A stretch of 27,373 nt of DNA from CAZRHH01 sp964599885 (GTDB lineage: Bacteria; Chloroflexota; Dehalococcoidia; DSTF01; JACRBR01): contig CAZRHH010000044.1 in assembly GCA_964599885.1 (NCBI GenBank), positions 1 to 27,373 on the forward strand. The letters are read 5' to 3'. Below are positions 14,559-21,988 of the stretch, piece by piece. The notes beneath the pieces were generated by a model. The model was given only the letters and a program-made list of their open reading frames with translations, ran no database searches and was not told where the DNA came from. Position 1 is the stretch's first letter, and each line of letters starts with the position of its first letter. The translations under genes and the position numbers were made by a program.

Positions 14559-16193
14559 CTATACCACGGGTGCAGCGGCACCTATGGTTGAGGTGAGCAT
14601 GCGGTACGTCGACGGCTGCCGGTTTCGTACGACATCGGTGCCGGGCGCCATCGCTTTCAGGTGAGCTAGGGCGCGGTTCACGGTGGCGCTCACTGACAGC
14701 TCGGCGCCTTCGAGCGCCTGCGCAAGTACCCGCCCTGTGGGATCGACGATCATCGCGGCGCCGGTGGTGCTGGGCGCACCGGCGCAGGCGACGAACACGC
14801 GGTTCTCGTCGGCGCGCGTCCGGGCGAACAGCGCCATCGGCATCGGCGGGTCGTCGGTTGCCCACAGCAAGAGTTCCGCGCCACGCAGCATGAGCGAGCG
14901 TGCGACTTCCGGCACGAACGCCTCGGTCCCGACGACAAGTCCGACGCGCCCGACCGCCGTGTTCACCACCGGGCAGACATCATCGCCCATCGGCATCGTC
15001 TCGAAGCGCGGGCCGGGCGGCTTGTGGGTCTGGTAGTGGGTGGCGATGACGCCACGCGGCCCGACGAGATACATCGCGCGCCGCCCCGAGCCGCCGGCGC
15101 CCCCATTGACCGTGAAGGCCAGCATGACGCCGGTGTCGCGCGCGATCGACGTCATTCCGGCGAGCACGCTGTCGTGGTCGTACGCCGTGCGGAGCTTTCC
15201 GGGCGTCGCCGGAAACAGCACGATTGCGGCGTCGTGAAGCGCGAGGCGCTCCGCGTGCGTGCGCGCTGCCACGATGAACGCCTCGCCCGTGGGCGGCATC
15301 GTCATCTGGACCGCCGCGATGCGCCGTTCTTCGGTGGCTACGTGGATCGACTCGTCGAGCGTGCGGAGCACGGGCAAGCTTTCAGTGGGATGCGTGAGCG
15401 TTTCGTACATCTCAGGCCGGCGCGTGATGCGCGGAGCGGCATCCTCGACGGGCACGTCATACACAAGGACGCCTGGTTCATCTGGACCGAGCGACGCGAC
15501 GTACTCGCCGCGCGGGTTGATGAAGCACGTCCGTCCGCAATACACGATGCTTTGCGCTTCGATGCCGTATTTGTCCGCAGCGGCGATCCAGACGCCGTTT
15601 TCGGCCGCCCGCGTCTGCATCAGGTACTCGCGCTGGACGGTTGTCAGGTCGGCGGCGTGACGAGCGCCGCTGACCCAGGCAGTGAGGTCGAGGATGATCT
15701 GCGCACCGTTGAGCGTGAGTGCGCGAGCGATCTCGGGGAGGCGCCCGTCGGCGCAGACGAGCATGCCAACGCGCGCGACATCCGTCTCGAAGACCGGGTA
15801 CGACGAGCCGCGCTGGAACCAGCGTTCGTCGAAGTGCCACAGGAACGACTTTTCGTAGCGACCCACGAGCGCACCGTCTCGCCCGAATAGCGCCGCGCCA
15901 TTGCTGAGCGGGCCATCCGGCGTTTCGAGTGCCATGCCGACGGCGATGTACACGCCGTGTTCGCGCGCCTTCGCGGCGAACTGCGCCATCGCTTCGGCCG
16001 GGGACAGCACGTTGGCGGGCGTGGCGCTGCCGAGAAAGTAACCGGGATACGTGACCTCCGGCAGCGCGATGATGTCCGGTCGCTCGCGCGCCGCGTCGTC
16101 GATGCGGAGCAGCGTGTGCCCGAGCGAAGCGGCGGCGTCCTGGACGTCGTACGCGGGAAGCTGGAGAAGGGCGATACGCGCCGTGGTTGCCAT
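14559..16193 (-). CDS. Tandem nitrilase-superfamily protein with a degenerate second domain
   Basis: The 544-residue protein contains two carbon-nitrogen hydrolase domains. The first (about 4-250) has a complete catalytic triad: Glu46 in LPEVTYPG, Lys115 in RYEKSFLWHFDERW and Cys147 in VCADGRLPE, so it should hydrolyse an amide or nitrile. The second (about 289-505) repeats the fold, but the Glu position reads FPAT (Ala329) and the Cys position reads VVGTEAFVPE (Gly422); only the Lys (391) appears to be kept. It is thus likely non-catalytic and may help in folding or substrate binding. The ATG at 16193 lies 8 bases after TATCCT; a start at 16211 is possible. Substrate unknown. It is divergent from the M3 peptidase gene. 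Confidence 0.85.
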   Translation of the reverse strand: MATTARIALLQLPAYDVQDAAASLGHTLLRIDDAARERPDIIALPEVTYPGYFLGSATPANVLSPAEAMAQFAAKAREHGVYIAVGMALETPDGPLSNGAALFGRDGALVGRYEKSFLWHFDERWFQRGSSYPVFETDVARVGMLVCADGRLPEIARALTLNGAQIILDLTAWVSGARHAADLTTVQREYLMQTRAAENGVWIAAADKYGIEAQSIVYCGRTCFINPRGEYVASLGPDEPGVLVYDVPVEDAAPRITRRPEMYETLTHPTESLPVLRTLDESIHVATEERRIAAVQMTMPPTGEAFIVAARTHAERLALHDAAIVLFPATPGKLRTAYDHDSVLAGMTSIARDTGVMLAFTVNGGAGGSGRRAMYLVGPRGVIATHYQTHKPPGPRFETMPMGDDVCPVVNTAVGRVGLVVGTEAFVPEVARSLMLRGAELLLWATDDPPMPMALFARTRADENRVFVACAGAPSTTGAAMIVDPTGRVLAQALEGAELSVSATVNRALAHLKAMAPGTDVVRNRQPSTYRMLTSTIGAAAPVV

Positions 16194-16287
16194 GACGATC
16201 GAGGATAGCATGGCGAGGAGAACACGGCAGCGGTGGTGCGGCGCGTAGGCGCGCGTTAGCCTGTCGGCCTATGGCAAAGGAGCCGCA

Positions 16288-18252
16288 ATGATCGACTTCA
16301 TGAAGCTGACGCCGGACGATGTCGTACAGGCGTGTAGGCGCGCGATGAAGAGCTGCGACGAAGCGGTAGCGGCGATCGTCGCGACGTCCGAAGGTGAGCG
16401 CACGTTCGCCAATACGTTTGTGGCGCTGGAAACGGCGGCGGACGAGATCGCGCAAGCGTCCGGTTCGTACGGGTTCATGGCATACGTGTCGGCCGACGAT
16501 GCATTGCGGGAGACGGCGCGCGATTGGGAAGAGCGCCTGAGCAAGTATGCCGTCGAGCTAGGGTTCAACGAAGATCTGTACGGTGCGATCAAGCAGTACG
16601 CGCTGACGCCGGAGGCGGCGGCACTCGGCGGCGAAGAACGGCGGCTCGTCGACCGCACGCTCCTCGACTACAAACGGAACGGCTTCGAGCTCCCGAAGGA
16701 CAAGCGCGATCACGTGAAGGAGCTGATGAATCGCCTCGTCGAGCTCGGCACGGAGTTCCGCCGCGCGATCGACACGTGGGACGACGCCATCGTCGCGACG
16801 CGCGAACAGCTCGCCGGTATGCCAGATCGCTGGATCGATGGGCTGAAGACGGTTGACGAGGACGGCGTGACGAAGTATCGCGTGTCGCTGGATTATCCGG
16901 AAATCATGCCGTTCATGGACAACGCCGAGTCGTCGGAATTGCGTCGCGATCTGTTCATGAAAAATCAGAACAAGGGCGGCGCGCCGAACATCAAGGTCCT
17001 CGAGGAAGCGATCAGTGTCCGCAGCGAGATCGCGGCGCTGCTCGGGTACGACTCGTGGGCGGCGTACATCGTCGAGAAGCGAATGGCCAAGCAGCGCACG
17101 AATGTCGACGCCTTTCTCGCGGACCTCGAGCAGAAGGTGACGTTGAAAGCCCGCGCCGATCTGGACGATCTTGGCCGATCGAAGCAGGAGCACGTTGGCA
17201 AGAGCCACGTCGATATCTGGGACTGGTGGTTTTACACGAACCGGTTGCACAAGACGGAGTTCGCCGTCGACGACTTCGAGGTAGCCAACTACTTTCCGCT
17301 TGCGGCAGTGCTCGACGGGCTGTTTCTCGTGACGCAGGAGTTGCTCGCCATCCGGTACGAGCCGGCGCCGGATGCCCCGAAGTGGCACGACGACGTGCAA
17401 GCGTTCGATATCTTCGACGAGGGCGGCGAGGCGCCGTTCGCGCGGTTCTACATGGACCTGTATCCGAGGCCGAACAAGTTTGGGCACGCAGCGGCGTTCA
17501 CGCTACGCGGTGGGCGGACGCTGCCGGATGGTTCGTACCAGCAGCCGATCAGCGCGATTGTCGCGAACTTCACCAAGCCGTCGGCCGACGCGCCCTCGCT
17601 GCTGCGCCACACGGAAGTCGTGACGTTCTTCCACGAGTTCGGCCACATCCTGCACCAGACGCTGACGAAGGCCCGGTACCTCGAATTCAGCGGATCGTCG
17701 ACGGAACGCGACTTCGTCGAGGCGCCGTCACAGATGCTGGAGCATTGGGTGTGGGATCGGGATGTGCTCCGGCGCTTCTCGAAGCACCATCAGACGGGCG
17801 CGCCGCTTCCTGACGAGCTGCTCGATGCGATGGTGCGCGCCAAGAACGTGAGCTCCGGGATCGTGACGCTGCGGCAGCTCTTCTTCTCGCGGATGGACTT
17901 CGCGTTCCATTCGCCGGGCTTTGATGGCGATACGTCGGCGACGCTGAAGGAGCTGTATCCGATCACCGGGTTCCCGTATCCCGAGGGTACGCACTTTCAA
18001 TCCGGATTTGGGCACCTGTTCGGCTACGACGCCGGCTACTACGGCTATCTCTGGTCGCGGGTTTTCGGTGACGACATGTTTACGCGATTCGAACACGCCG
18101 GCGTACTCGACGGAACGACGGGACTCGCCTACCGGCACGACATCCTCGAGCGCGGCGGCGCTGTTGATGGTGACGAACTCGTGCGATCCTTCCTGGGCCG
18201 TGAACCGAACAGCGACGCTTTTCTGCGCGAGTTGGGGCTGGCGCTCGACTAA
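16288..18252 (+). CDS. M3-family oligopeptidase (thimet oligopeptidase/PepF-like)
   Basis: The 654-residue protein is a Zn2+ metallopeptidase of the M3 clan that degrades short peptides in the cytoplasm. The zinc site is clear: His449-Glu450-Phe-Gly-His453 and Glu478 in DFVEAPSQMLEHW, which together form the HExxH plus downstream Glu pattern of thimet-type enzymes. The C-terminal part (FGHLFGYDAGYYGYLWSRVF) holds the tyrosine- and glycine-rich loop that contacts the peptide substrate. No signal peptide is seen. The ATG at 16288 has AAAGGAG 5 nt before it. Length fits bacterial M3A enzymes (about 650-700). Its 3' end overlaps the overrunning frame of the gene on the opposite strand. Confidence 0.92.
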   Translation: MIDFMKLTPDDVVQACRRAMKSCDEAVAAIVATSEGERTFANTFVALETAADEIAQASGSYGFMAYVSADDALRETARDWEERLSKYAVELGFNEDLYGAIKQYALTPEAAALGGEERRLVDRTLLDYKRNGFELPKDKRDHVKELMNRLVELGTEFRRAIDTWDDAIVATREQLAGMPDRWIDGLKTVDEDGVTKYRVSLDYPEIMPFMDNAESSELRRDLFMKNQNKGGAPNIKVLEEAISVRSEIAALLGYDSWAAYIVEKRMAKQRTNVDAFLADLEQKVTLKARADLDDLGRSKQEHVGKSHVDIWDWWFYTNRLHKTEFAVDDFEVANYFPLAAVLDGLFLVTQELLAIRYEPAPDAPKWHDDVQAFDIFDEGGEAPFARFYMDLYPRPNKFGHAAAFTLRGGRTLPDGSYQQPISAIVANFTKPSADAPSLLRHTEVVTFFHEFGHILHQTLTKARYLEFSGSSTERDFVEAPSQMLEHWVWDRDVLRRFSKHHQTGAPLPDELLDAMVRAKNVSSGIVTLRQLFFSRMDFAFHSPGFDGDTSATLKELYPITGFPYPEGTHFQSGFGHLFGYDAGYYGYLWSRVFGDDMFTRFEHAGVLDGTTGLAYRHDILERGGAVDGDELVRSFLGREPNSDAFLRELGLALD

Positions 18253-18810
18253 CTGCGCCGCTCCAGCGAGCCGTAGCCGCGTCGCGCCGCTGATGACGAC
18301 CAGCGCGCCCGTGCCCAGCCCGAACAGCGCCAGCGTCAAGACGAGAACCGGGCTGGCGTCCGGCGGACCGAAGCCTAGTGGAGCGATCGTATCGGCATCC
18401 ATCGGCCGGCCGCCGTTGACGGTAAAGACGTAGAAATTCGTCGCCGTCCTGGTGGGACTTGCGGCCTGCACGACGATGTAGCCCGGGGTCGTGCCCAGCG
18501 GCGCGCCGAGGAGCGCGTCGTTGACGCTGATCGGGAAGCTCCACGTCCCGTCGCGAAGTACCGTGACGTCCTGCTCGAAGGGAAATGGACCGGTGAACGA
18601 CAACGGGTCGGCACTCGTCAAGCCCACGCGCAGCGTGACGGTCTCACCCGCCGTCCAGCCGGACTGCCCCACGATCTGGAAGCGCGAGCCGGCGCCGCCT
18701 TCCGGCGGATCGATCAGCGGGTCGGGCGCTTCCTGTCCGGAGACGGCGTTAGGGATGAGTGCCCACGCGAAGGCGAGGACGACGGCGAGCATGACTCCGT
18801 ACCGCTTCAC
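17728..18810 (-). CDS. Exported protein with C-terminal membrane anchor; 3' part doubtful
   Basis: A signal peptide (about 1-25, ending AVSGQ), a beta-rich domain (about 26-145, with GSRFQIVGQSGWTAGETVTLRVG like an immunoglobulin-type secreted fold) and a transmembrane helix (about 153-174) followed by basic residues are coherent and supported for bases 18250-18810. Beyond that the open frame runs 525 bases antisense to the M3 peptidase, ending only at 17728, and reads like shadow sequence. One reading frame over, a TAG at 18249-18251 would end the protein soon after the basic tail and overlap the peptidase stop. I therefore suspect a one-base frameshift (real or in the assembly) near 18255-18310. 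GTG start with GAGGGG upstream; TACTAT at 18848-18843 is a likely -10. Function unknown. Confidence 0.6.
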   Translation of the reverse strand: MKRYGVMLAVVLAFAWALIPNAVSGQEAPDPLIDPPEGGAGSRFQIVGQSGWTAGETVTLRVGLTSADPLSFTGPFPFEQDVTVLRDGTWSFPISVNDALLGAPLGTTPGYIVVQAASPTRTATNFYVFTVNGGRPMDADTIAPLGFGPPDASPVLVLTLALFGLGTGALVVISGATRLRLAGAAQLVERQPQLAQKSVAVRFTAQEGSHEFVTINSAAALEDVVPVGESRRSVEYAGVFESRKHVVTENPRPEIAVVAGVVAEQVPKSGLKVRTLGIREPGDRIQLLQRRRRIAIKARRMEREVHPREEELPQRHDPGAHVLGAHHRIEQLVRKRRARLMVLREAPEHIPIPHPMLQHL

Positions 18811-18880
18811 CGCGACCCCTCTTCAACTGCCCCGCCGCGCGGATAGTAGCACGGCATGATGGTGGAGTGAAGTGTTTCGG

Positions 18881-19597
18881 TCAGCGGAAAAGTACGACGC
18901 GACGAAATCGTTCGGTGTAACGGCCATCTTCGCCGCGCCAGCGCTCGCGTACGAACTTCAGGAAGTCGCTATCGGTGTTCTCCGCGCCAAGGCCCTGGCT
19001 GATATGGGCGTTGAGGGCGTGGATCTTCTGCTCGACCACGTCGCTGATATCGACATCGAAGTTGGCTTTCTCAGAGCCCCAGATGAGGATCTCTTTCACG
19101 TTGTGCGTCTCGAGGCCGCCGGCGATCTGTTCCGGAAAGTTGAGACGGTCGCGCGCCGCGGGGTAGATCGCGTCGACGGCCGCCTGGCCGGTGCAGCGAT
19201 GATCCGAGTGATTGACGAAGCTGTTGCGCACGATAAACGCTTCCGGATCGTGCGTGAAGACGGCGTAGGGCTTGAGCATGCGAATGTGGCGAACGACATC
19301 GCCGAGCAGCTCGCGGGTGTAGGTCAACTCGCCGTCGATGTGATCGAGAAAGAAGACATCGCTGGCGCCGGCGCGCTTCGCCGCTTCTCGCTGTTCATCG
19401 CGCCGGATGCGGATCAGCTCAGCCGGCTCCATGCCAGGGTCGGCAGTGCCCTTCGAGCCGTCAGTGCAGACGAGGTAGTAGAACGTCCAGCCTTCGCGCG
19501 TCCACAGATAGGACGTGCCCGCCGCACCGAAGTCGGCGTCGTCGGGATGTGCAGCTACGACCAGCGCGACCTTGTTGTCGGTCTCCGGCATCGTCAT
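18881..19597 (-). CDS. PIG-L (LmbE-like) family deacetylase
   Basis: A 238-residue zinc-dependent N-acetylglucosaminyl-type deacetylase. The metal motif AHPDDADFG (about 15-23) and the partner histidines in FVNHSDHRCTG are both present, as is the typical CTDGSKGTAD loop. Such enzymes deacetylate GlcNAc-containing molecules (for example in mycothiol- or bacillithiol-like or lipid-linked sugar pathways); the substrate here is unknown. The ATG at 19597 has AAGGA 7 nt upstream. An alternative ATG at 19642 lies 7 bases after TACGCT and would add 15 residues as a leaderless start; both are plausible. cinA lies downstream of the other flank on the same strand, 49 bases from the 19642 start. Confidence 0.88.
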   Translation of the reverse strand: MTMPETDNKVALVVAAHPDDADFGAAGTSYLWTREGWTFYYLVCTDGSKGTADPGMEPAELIRIRRDEQREAAKRAGASDVFFLDHIDGELTYTRELLGDVVRHIRMLKPYAVFTHDPEAFIVRNSFVNHSDHRCTGQAAVDAIYPAARDRLNFPEQIAGGLETHNVKEILIWGSEKANFDVDISDVVEQKIHALNAHISQGLGAENTDSDFLKFVRERWRGEDGRYTERFRRVVLFR

Positions 19598-19690
19598 GGA
19601 AAGGTCCTTCGTTGAGTTCAGCGTCTCGAGGCTTGCGCTCATACTTGAAAGCGTAGCGAGCAGCGCCGGGAGCGGGAAGCGCGGGCGTTG

Positions 19691-20947
19691 CTAGCTCACT
19701 TCCCACTTCTCACCGTCAAAGTTCAGCAGCGAGGTGCGAAGCATGCCCAGCGCCGTCGTGACGGCGCGGCGCTTCACGGCCGCACGTCCTTGCGGAAAGA
19801 CGTAGCTGATCGATTGCGGCGGCGCCCAGGCGGCGTCGATCGCCACGTGTACCGTGCCCACCGGCTTGCCCTCTTGTTCGTCCGGGCCGGCGACGCCTGT
19901 GATGCCGATGCCGACGGTTGCGTCGAGCTGCTCGCGCACGGCGCGCGCCATCTCGCGCGCGCATTCCGGGCTGATCACGCCGAATTCATCGACGACGCTC
20001 GGGTCGACACCCCACTCGACTTTCATCTCGGTCTGATACGAGACGAGGCCGCCCTGGAAGTAGCGAGCCGCGCCTGGAACATCGGTGATCGCGCTGGCGA
20101 GCAAGCCGCCCGTACACGACTCCATCGTCGCCAGCTTGAGACCACGCGCGAACAGCATCTCACCGATGACGCTCTCGAACGTGTCGTCGTCGGCGCCCCA
20201 GATCGATGCGCCCAGGATCGTGCGTGCTTCCTGCTCCAGTGGCTCGATCAACGCTCGCGCCTGCGCATTGTCTGGCGCTTTGGCAGCGAGGCGCAGATGC
20301 ACTCCGTCCGCGCGGGCATAGATGCCGATGCTCGGGTTCGTGGACTTGAGCAGCGGGCTGACCATCTCGTCGATCGTGCCCTCGCCGATACCGGCGGTCT
20401 TGAGAGTGCGCGTGACCAGCACGGTGCCGGGGTTGCGACGCTGCAGTTCGGGCGCGACTTCGTTCTCCCACATACGGTTCATCTCGGTCGGCGGACCTGG
20501 CATCGCGACGATAATCTTGCCGTCACGCTCGACCCACCAGCCGGGCGCCGTGCCGCGCGGATTAGGAATCGCGCGGCCCGACGGGATGATCCAGCATTGC
20601 TTCACGTTGCTCTCGGGCATCGCGTAGCCGCGCCGTTCGAAGAAACTCCGCAGTTCGGTTTCGAGCGCCGCGTCGACTGCCGGCTCCTCGCCGAGGACGG
20701 CGCAAATGGCTTCGCGCGTCAGGTCGTCTTCGGTGGGCCCGAGTCCGCCGGTGCAGATGACGATGTCGGAGCGTTCGCGCGCCGTGGCGATTGTTTCGGT
20801 GAGCCGTTCGAGGTTGTCCCCGACGACGGCCTTGAAGTAGATGTCGACGCCGAGCGCGGGCAATCGCGACGCGATGTACGCGGCGTTCGTATCGACGATC
20901 TCGCCGAGCAGGATCTCGGTACCGATAGAGAGAATCTCAGCCTTCAT
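19691..20947 (-). CDS. cinA: CinA family protein, two-domain (NMN amidohydrolase / competence-damage)
   Basis: The 418-residue protein has both CinA domains. The N-terminal MoaB/MogA-like domain (1 to about 250) shows ILSIGTEILLGEIVDTNAAYI, TGGLGPTEDDLTREA and MPGPPTEM. The C-terminal domain (about 255-415), typical of nicotinamide-nucleotide amidohydrolase (PncC), has ESCTGGLLASAIT, FQGGLVSYQ and GITGVAGPDEQEGKPVGTVH. Members recycle pyridine nucleotides: ADP-ribose pyrophosphatase in the first domain, NMN deamidation in the second. The ATG at 20947 is chosen from homology, with TACAGT 6 bases upstream and no ribosome site. The last residues (GEKWEVS) come from a GAAGTGGGAAGTG sequence resembling the heptamer repeat near 2170. 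Divergent from the PfkB gene. Confidence 0.93.
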   Translation of the reverse strand: MKAEILSIGTEILLGEIVDTNAAYIASRLPALGVDIYFKAVVGDNLERLTETIATARERSDIVICTGGLGPTEDDLTREAICAVLGEEPAVDAALETELRSFFERRGYAMPESNVKQCWIIPSGRAIPNPRGTAPGWWVERDGKIIVAMPGPPTEMNRMWENEVAPELQRRNPGTVLVTRTLKTAGIGEGTIDEMVSPLLKSTNPSIGIYARADGVHLRLAAKAPDNAQARALIEPLEQEARTILGASIWGADDDTFESVIGEMLFARGLKLATMESCTGGLLASAITDVPGAARYFQGGLVSYQTEMKVEWGVDPSVVDEFGVISPECAREMARAVREQLDATVGIGITGVAGPDEQEGKPVGTVHVAIDAAWAPPQSISYVFPQGRAAVKRRAVTTALGMLRTSLLNFDGEKWEVS

Positions 20948-20953
20948 GGTGCG

Positions 20954-20959
20954 ACTGTA
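20954..20959 (-). promoter_or_regulatory. -10 box (TACAGT) for a leaderless cinA transcript
   Basis: On the - strand TACAGT ends 6 bases before the cinA ATG with no ribosome binding site, the same spacing as mch and mcd. Confidence 0.45.
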
Positions 20960-21001
20960 CCGGCGGGCGTGCGCGCGGGCAACGAACCGAGCCGCGGATG
21001 C

Positions 21002-21007
21002 TAGACT
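21002..21007 (+). promoter_or_regulatory. -10 box (TAGACT) of the PfkB-family gene
   Basis: TAGACT lies 9 bases before the ATG at 21017 and no ribosome site intervenes; together with the cinA box it makes a compact divergent promoter in a 69-base gap. Confidence 0.4.
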
Positions 21008-21016
21008 CCGAGCGCA

Positions 21017-21859
21017 ATGCCCGAATCCGAGCATCCCCGGCTCCGCATCGCGGTCATCGGTCACGTCGAACACGTCGTCATCGGGCGCGTGCCGTCGTTG
21101 CCGACGCCGGGGAGCATCGTACACCTGAATCCGGTCACCATTGCCGGCGGTGGTGGCGGCATCTCGTTTCATCAGCTCGCAAAGAGTTCGGGCGAGATTC
21201 ATCTGTTCACCGCGTACGGCAACGACGACGGCGCCGACGCCGTTGAAGCTTCGATCGCCGCGACGGGCGCGACGATCCACGCTGCCCGACGGAATCAGCC
21301 GCAGACGCGCGACGTAGTGCTCATCACCGACGACGCCGAGCGTACGATCGTTGTGATCGGCGAGCCGCTCCATCCGCGGCGCGATGACCCGCTGCCGTGG
21401 GATCTGCTCGCGACGTGCGATGCGGCGTACTTCACGGGCCAGGATCCGGCGACGATCATTGCGGCGCGGGCGGCGAGGACGCTCGTCGTGACGGCACGTC
21501 GCGCCGATGCGCTTCGGCGGTCCGGTGTGCGCGCGGACGTGATCGTCGGGAGCGCGGCCGACCCGCGCGAGGCGAGTCATCTCGCCGACTATCCCTTGCC
21601 GCCAGCCGCGCTCGTGATGACGAAGGGCGACGACGGCGGCACGATCGAGACGGCCGACGGTACGGCGGTCTTCCCGCCCGGTCGGGCGCCGGAGAAGTTC
21701 GTTGGATCGTATGGGGCAGGCGACTCGTTCGCGGGCGCGCTGACGTGGTATCTCGCGCGTGGACTGCCGATCGTCGAGGCGTGTACGCGTGCGGGCGAGC
21801 ACGGCGCGGCCGTGCTGGCCGGCGCGAATCCCGTCGAGTTTCAGAAGCGGCTGGATTGA
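21017..21859 (+). CDS. PfkB/ribokinase-family carbohydrate kinase
   Basis: The 280-residue protein has the PfkB layout. An N-terminal glycine-rich region (AGGGGGISFHQLAKSSGEIHLFTAYGNDDGAD) matches PfkB signature 1, although the usual Asn after the double Gly is not there. The C-terminal GSYGAGDSFAGALTWYLARG matches signature 2, with Asp236 as the catalytic base and the anion-hole G-A-G. It should phosphorylate a sugar or nucleoside with ATP; the substrate cannot be named, and the protein is shorter than ribokinase (about 300-310), so some of the lid may be reduced. It runs away from cinA and is followed by a palindrome and direct repeats before the convergent pcrA gene. Confidence 0.88.
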   Translation: MPESEHPRLRIAVIGHVEHVVIGRVPSLPTPGSIVHLNPVTIAGGGGGISFHQLAKSSGEIHLFTAYGNDDGADAVEASIAATGATIHAARRNQPQTRDVVLITDDAERTIVVIGEPLHPRRDDPLPWDLLATCDAAYFTGQDPATIIAARAARTLVVTARRADALRRSGVRADVIVGSAADPREASHLADYPLPPAALVMTKGDDGGTIETADGTAVFPPGRAPEKFVGSYGAGDSFAGALTWYLARGLPIVEACTRAGEHGAAVLAGANPVEFQKRLD

Positions 21860-21921
21860 ATGCCTAACGGGGCGACAGGCACATCTCGTTGTTTTCGGAG
21901 TTTTGTGCTGGACCCACGAAC

Positions 21922-21938
21922 GCGGGCTGAAAGCCCGC
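21922..21938. repeat. Palindromic intergenic element (GCGGGCT-type), copy 2
   Basis: Seven-base perfect arms (21922-21928 and 21932-21938) with a GAA loop. The reverse complement resembles the element at 3391-3411 over the stem, the TTY loop and the adjoining GTRG. It lies 62 bases after the PfkB stop, where it may also act as a terminator. Confidence 0.6.
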
Positions 21939-21948
21939 TCCACAGCTA

Positions 21949-21982
21949 AATGGAAGTCTTCAGCTCAATGGAAGTCTTCAGC
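21949..21982. repeat. 18-base direct repeat, two copies
   Basis: AATGGAAGTCTTCAGC occurs at 21949-21964 and again at 21967-21982, so the unit is 18 bases long. Each copy contains the inverted GAAG-T-CTTC. It sits directly before the 3' end of pcrA and just after the GCGGGCT palindrome. It may be a slippage duplication. Confidence 0.65.
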
Positions 21983-21988
21983 GCCCGG

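Noticed and set aside
19688..21004. A 438-residue + strand frame over cinA
   Set aside because: Arg/His/Asp-rich antisense shadow of a clearly recognised CinA.
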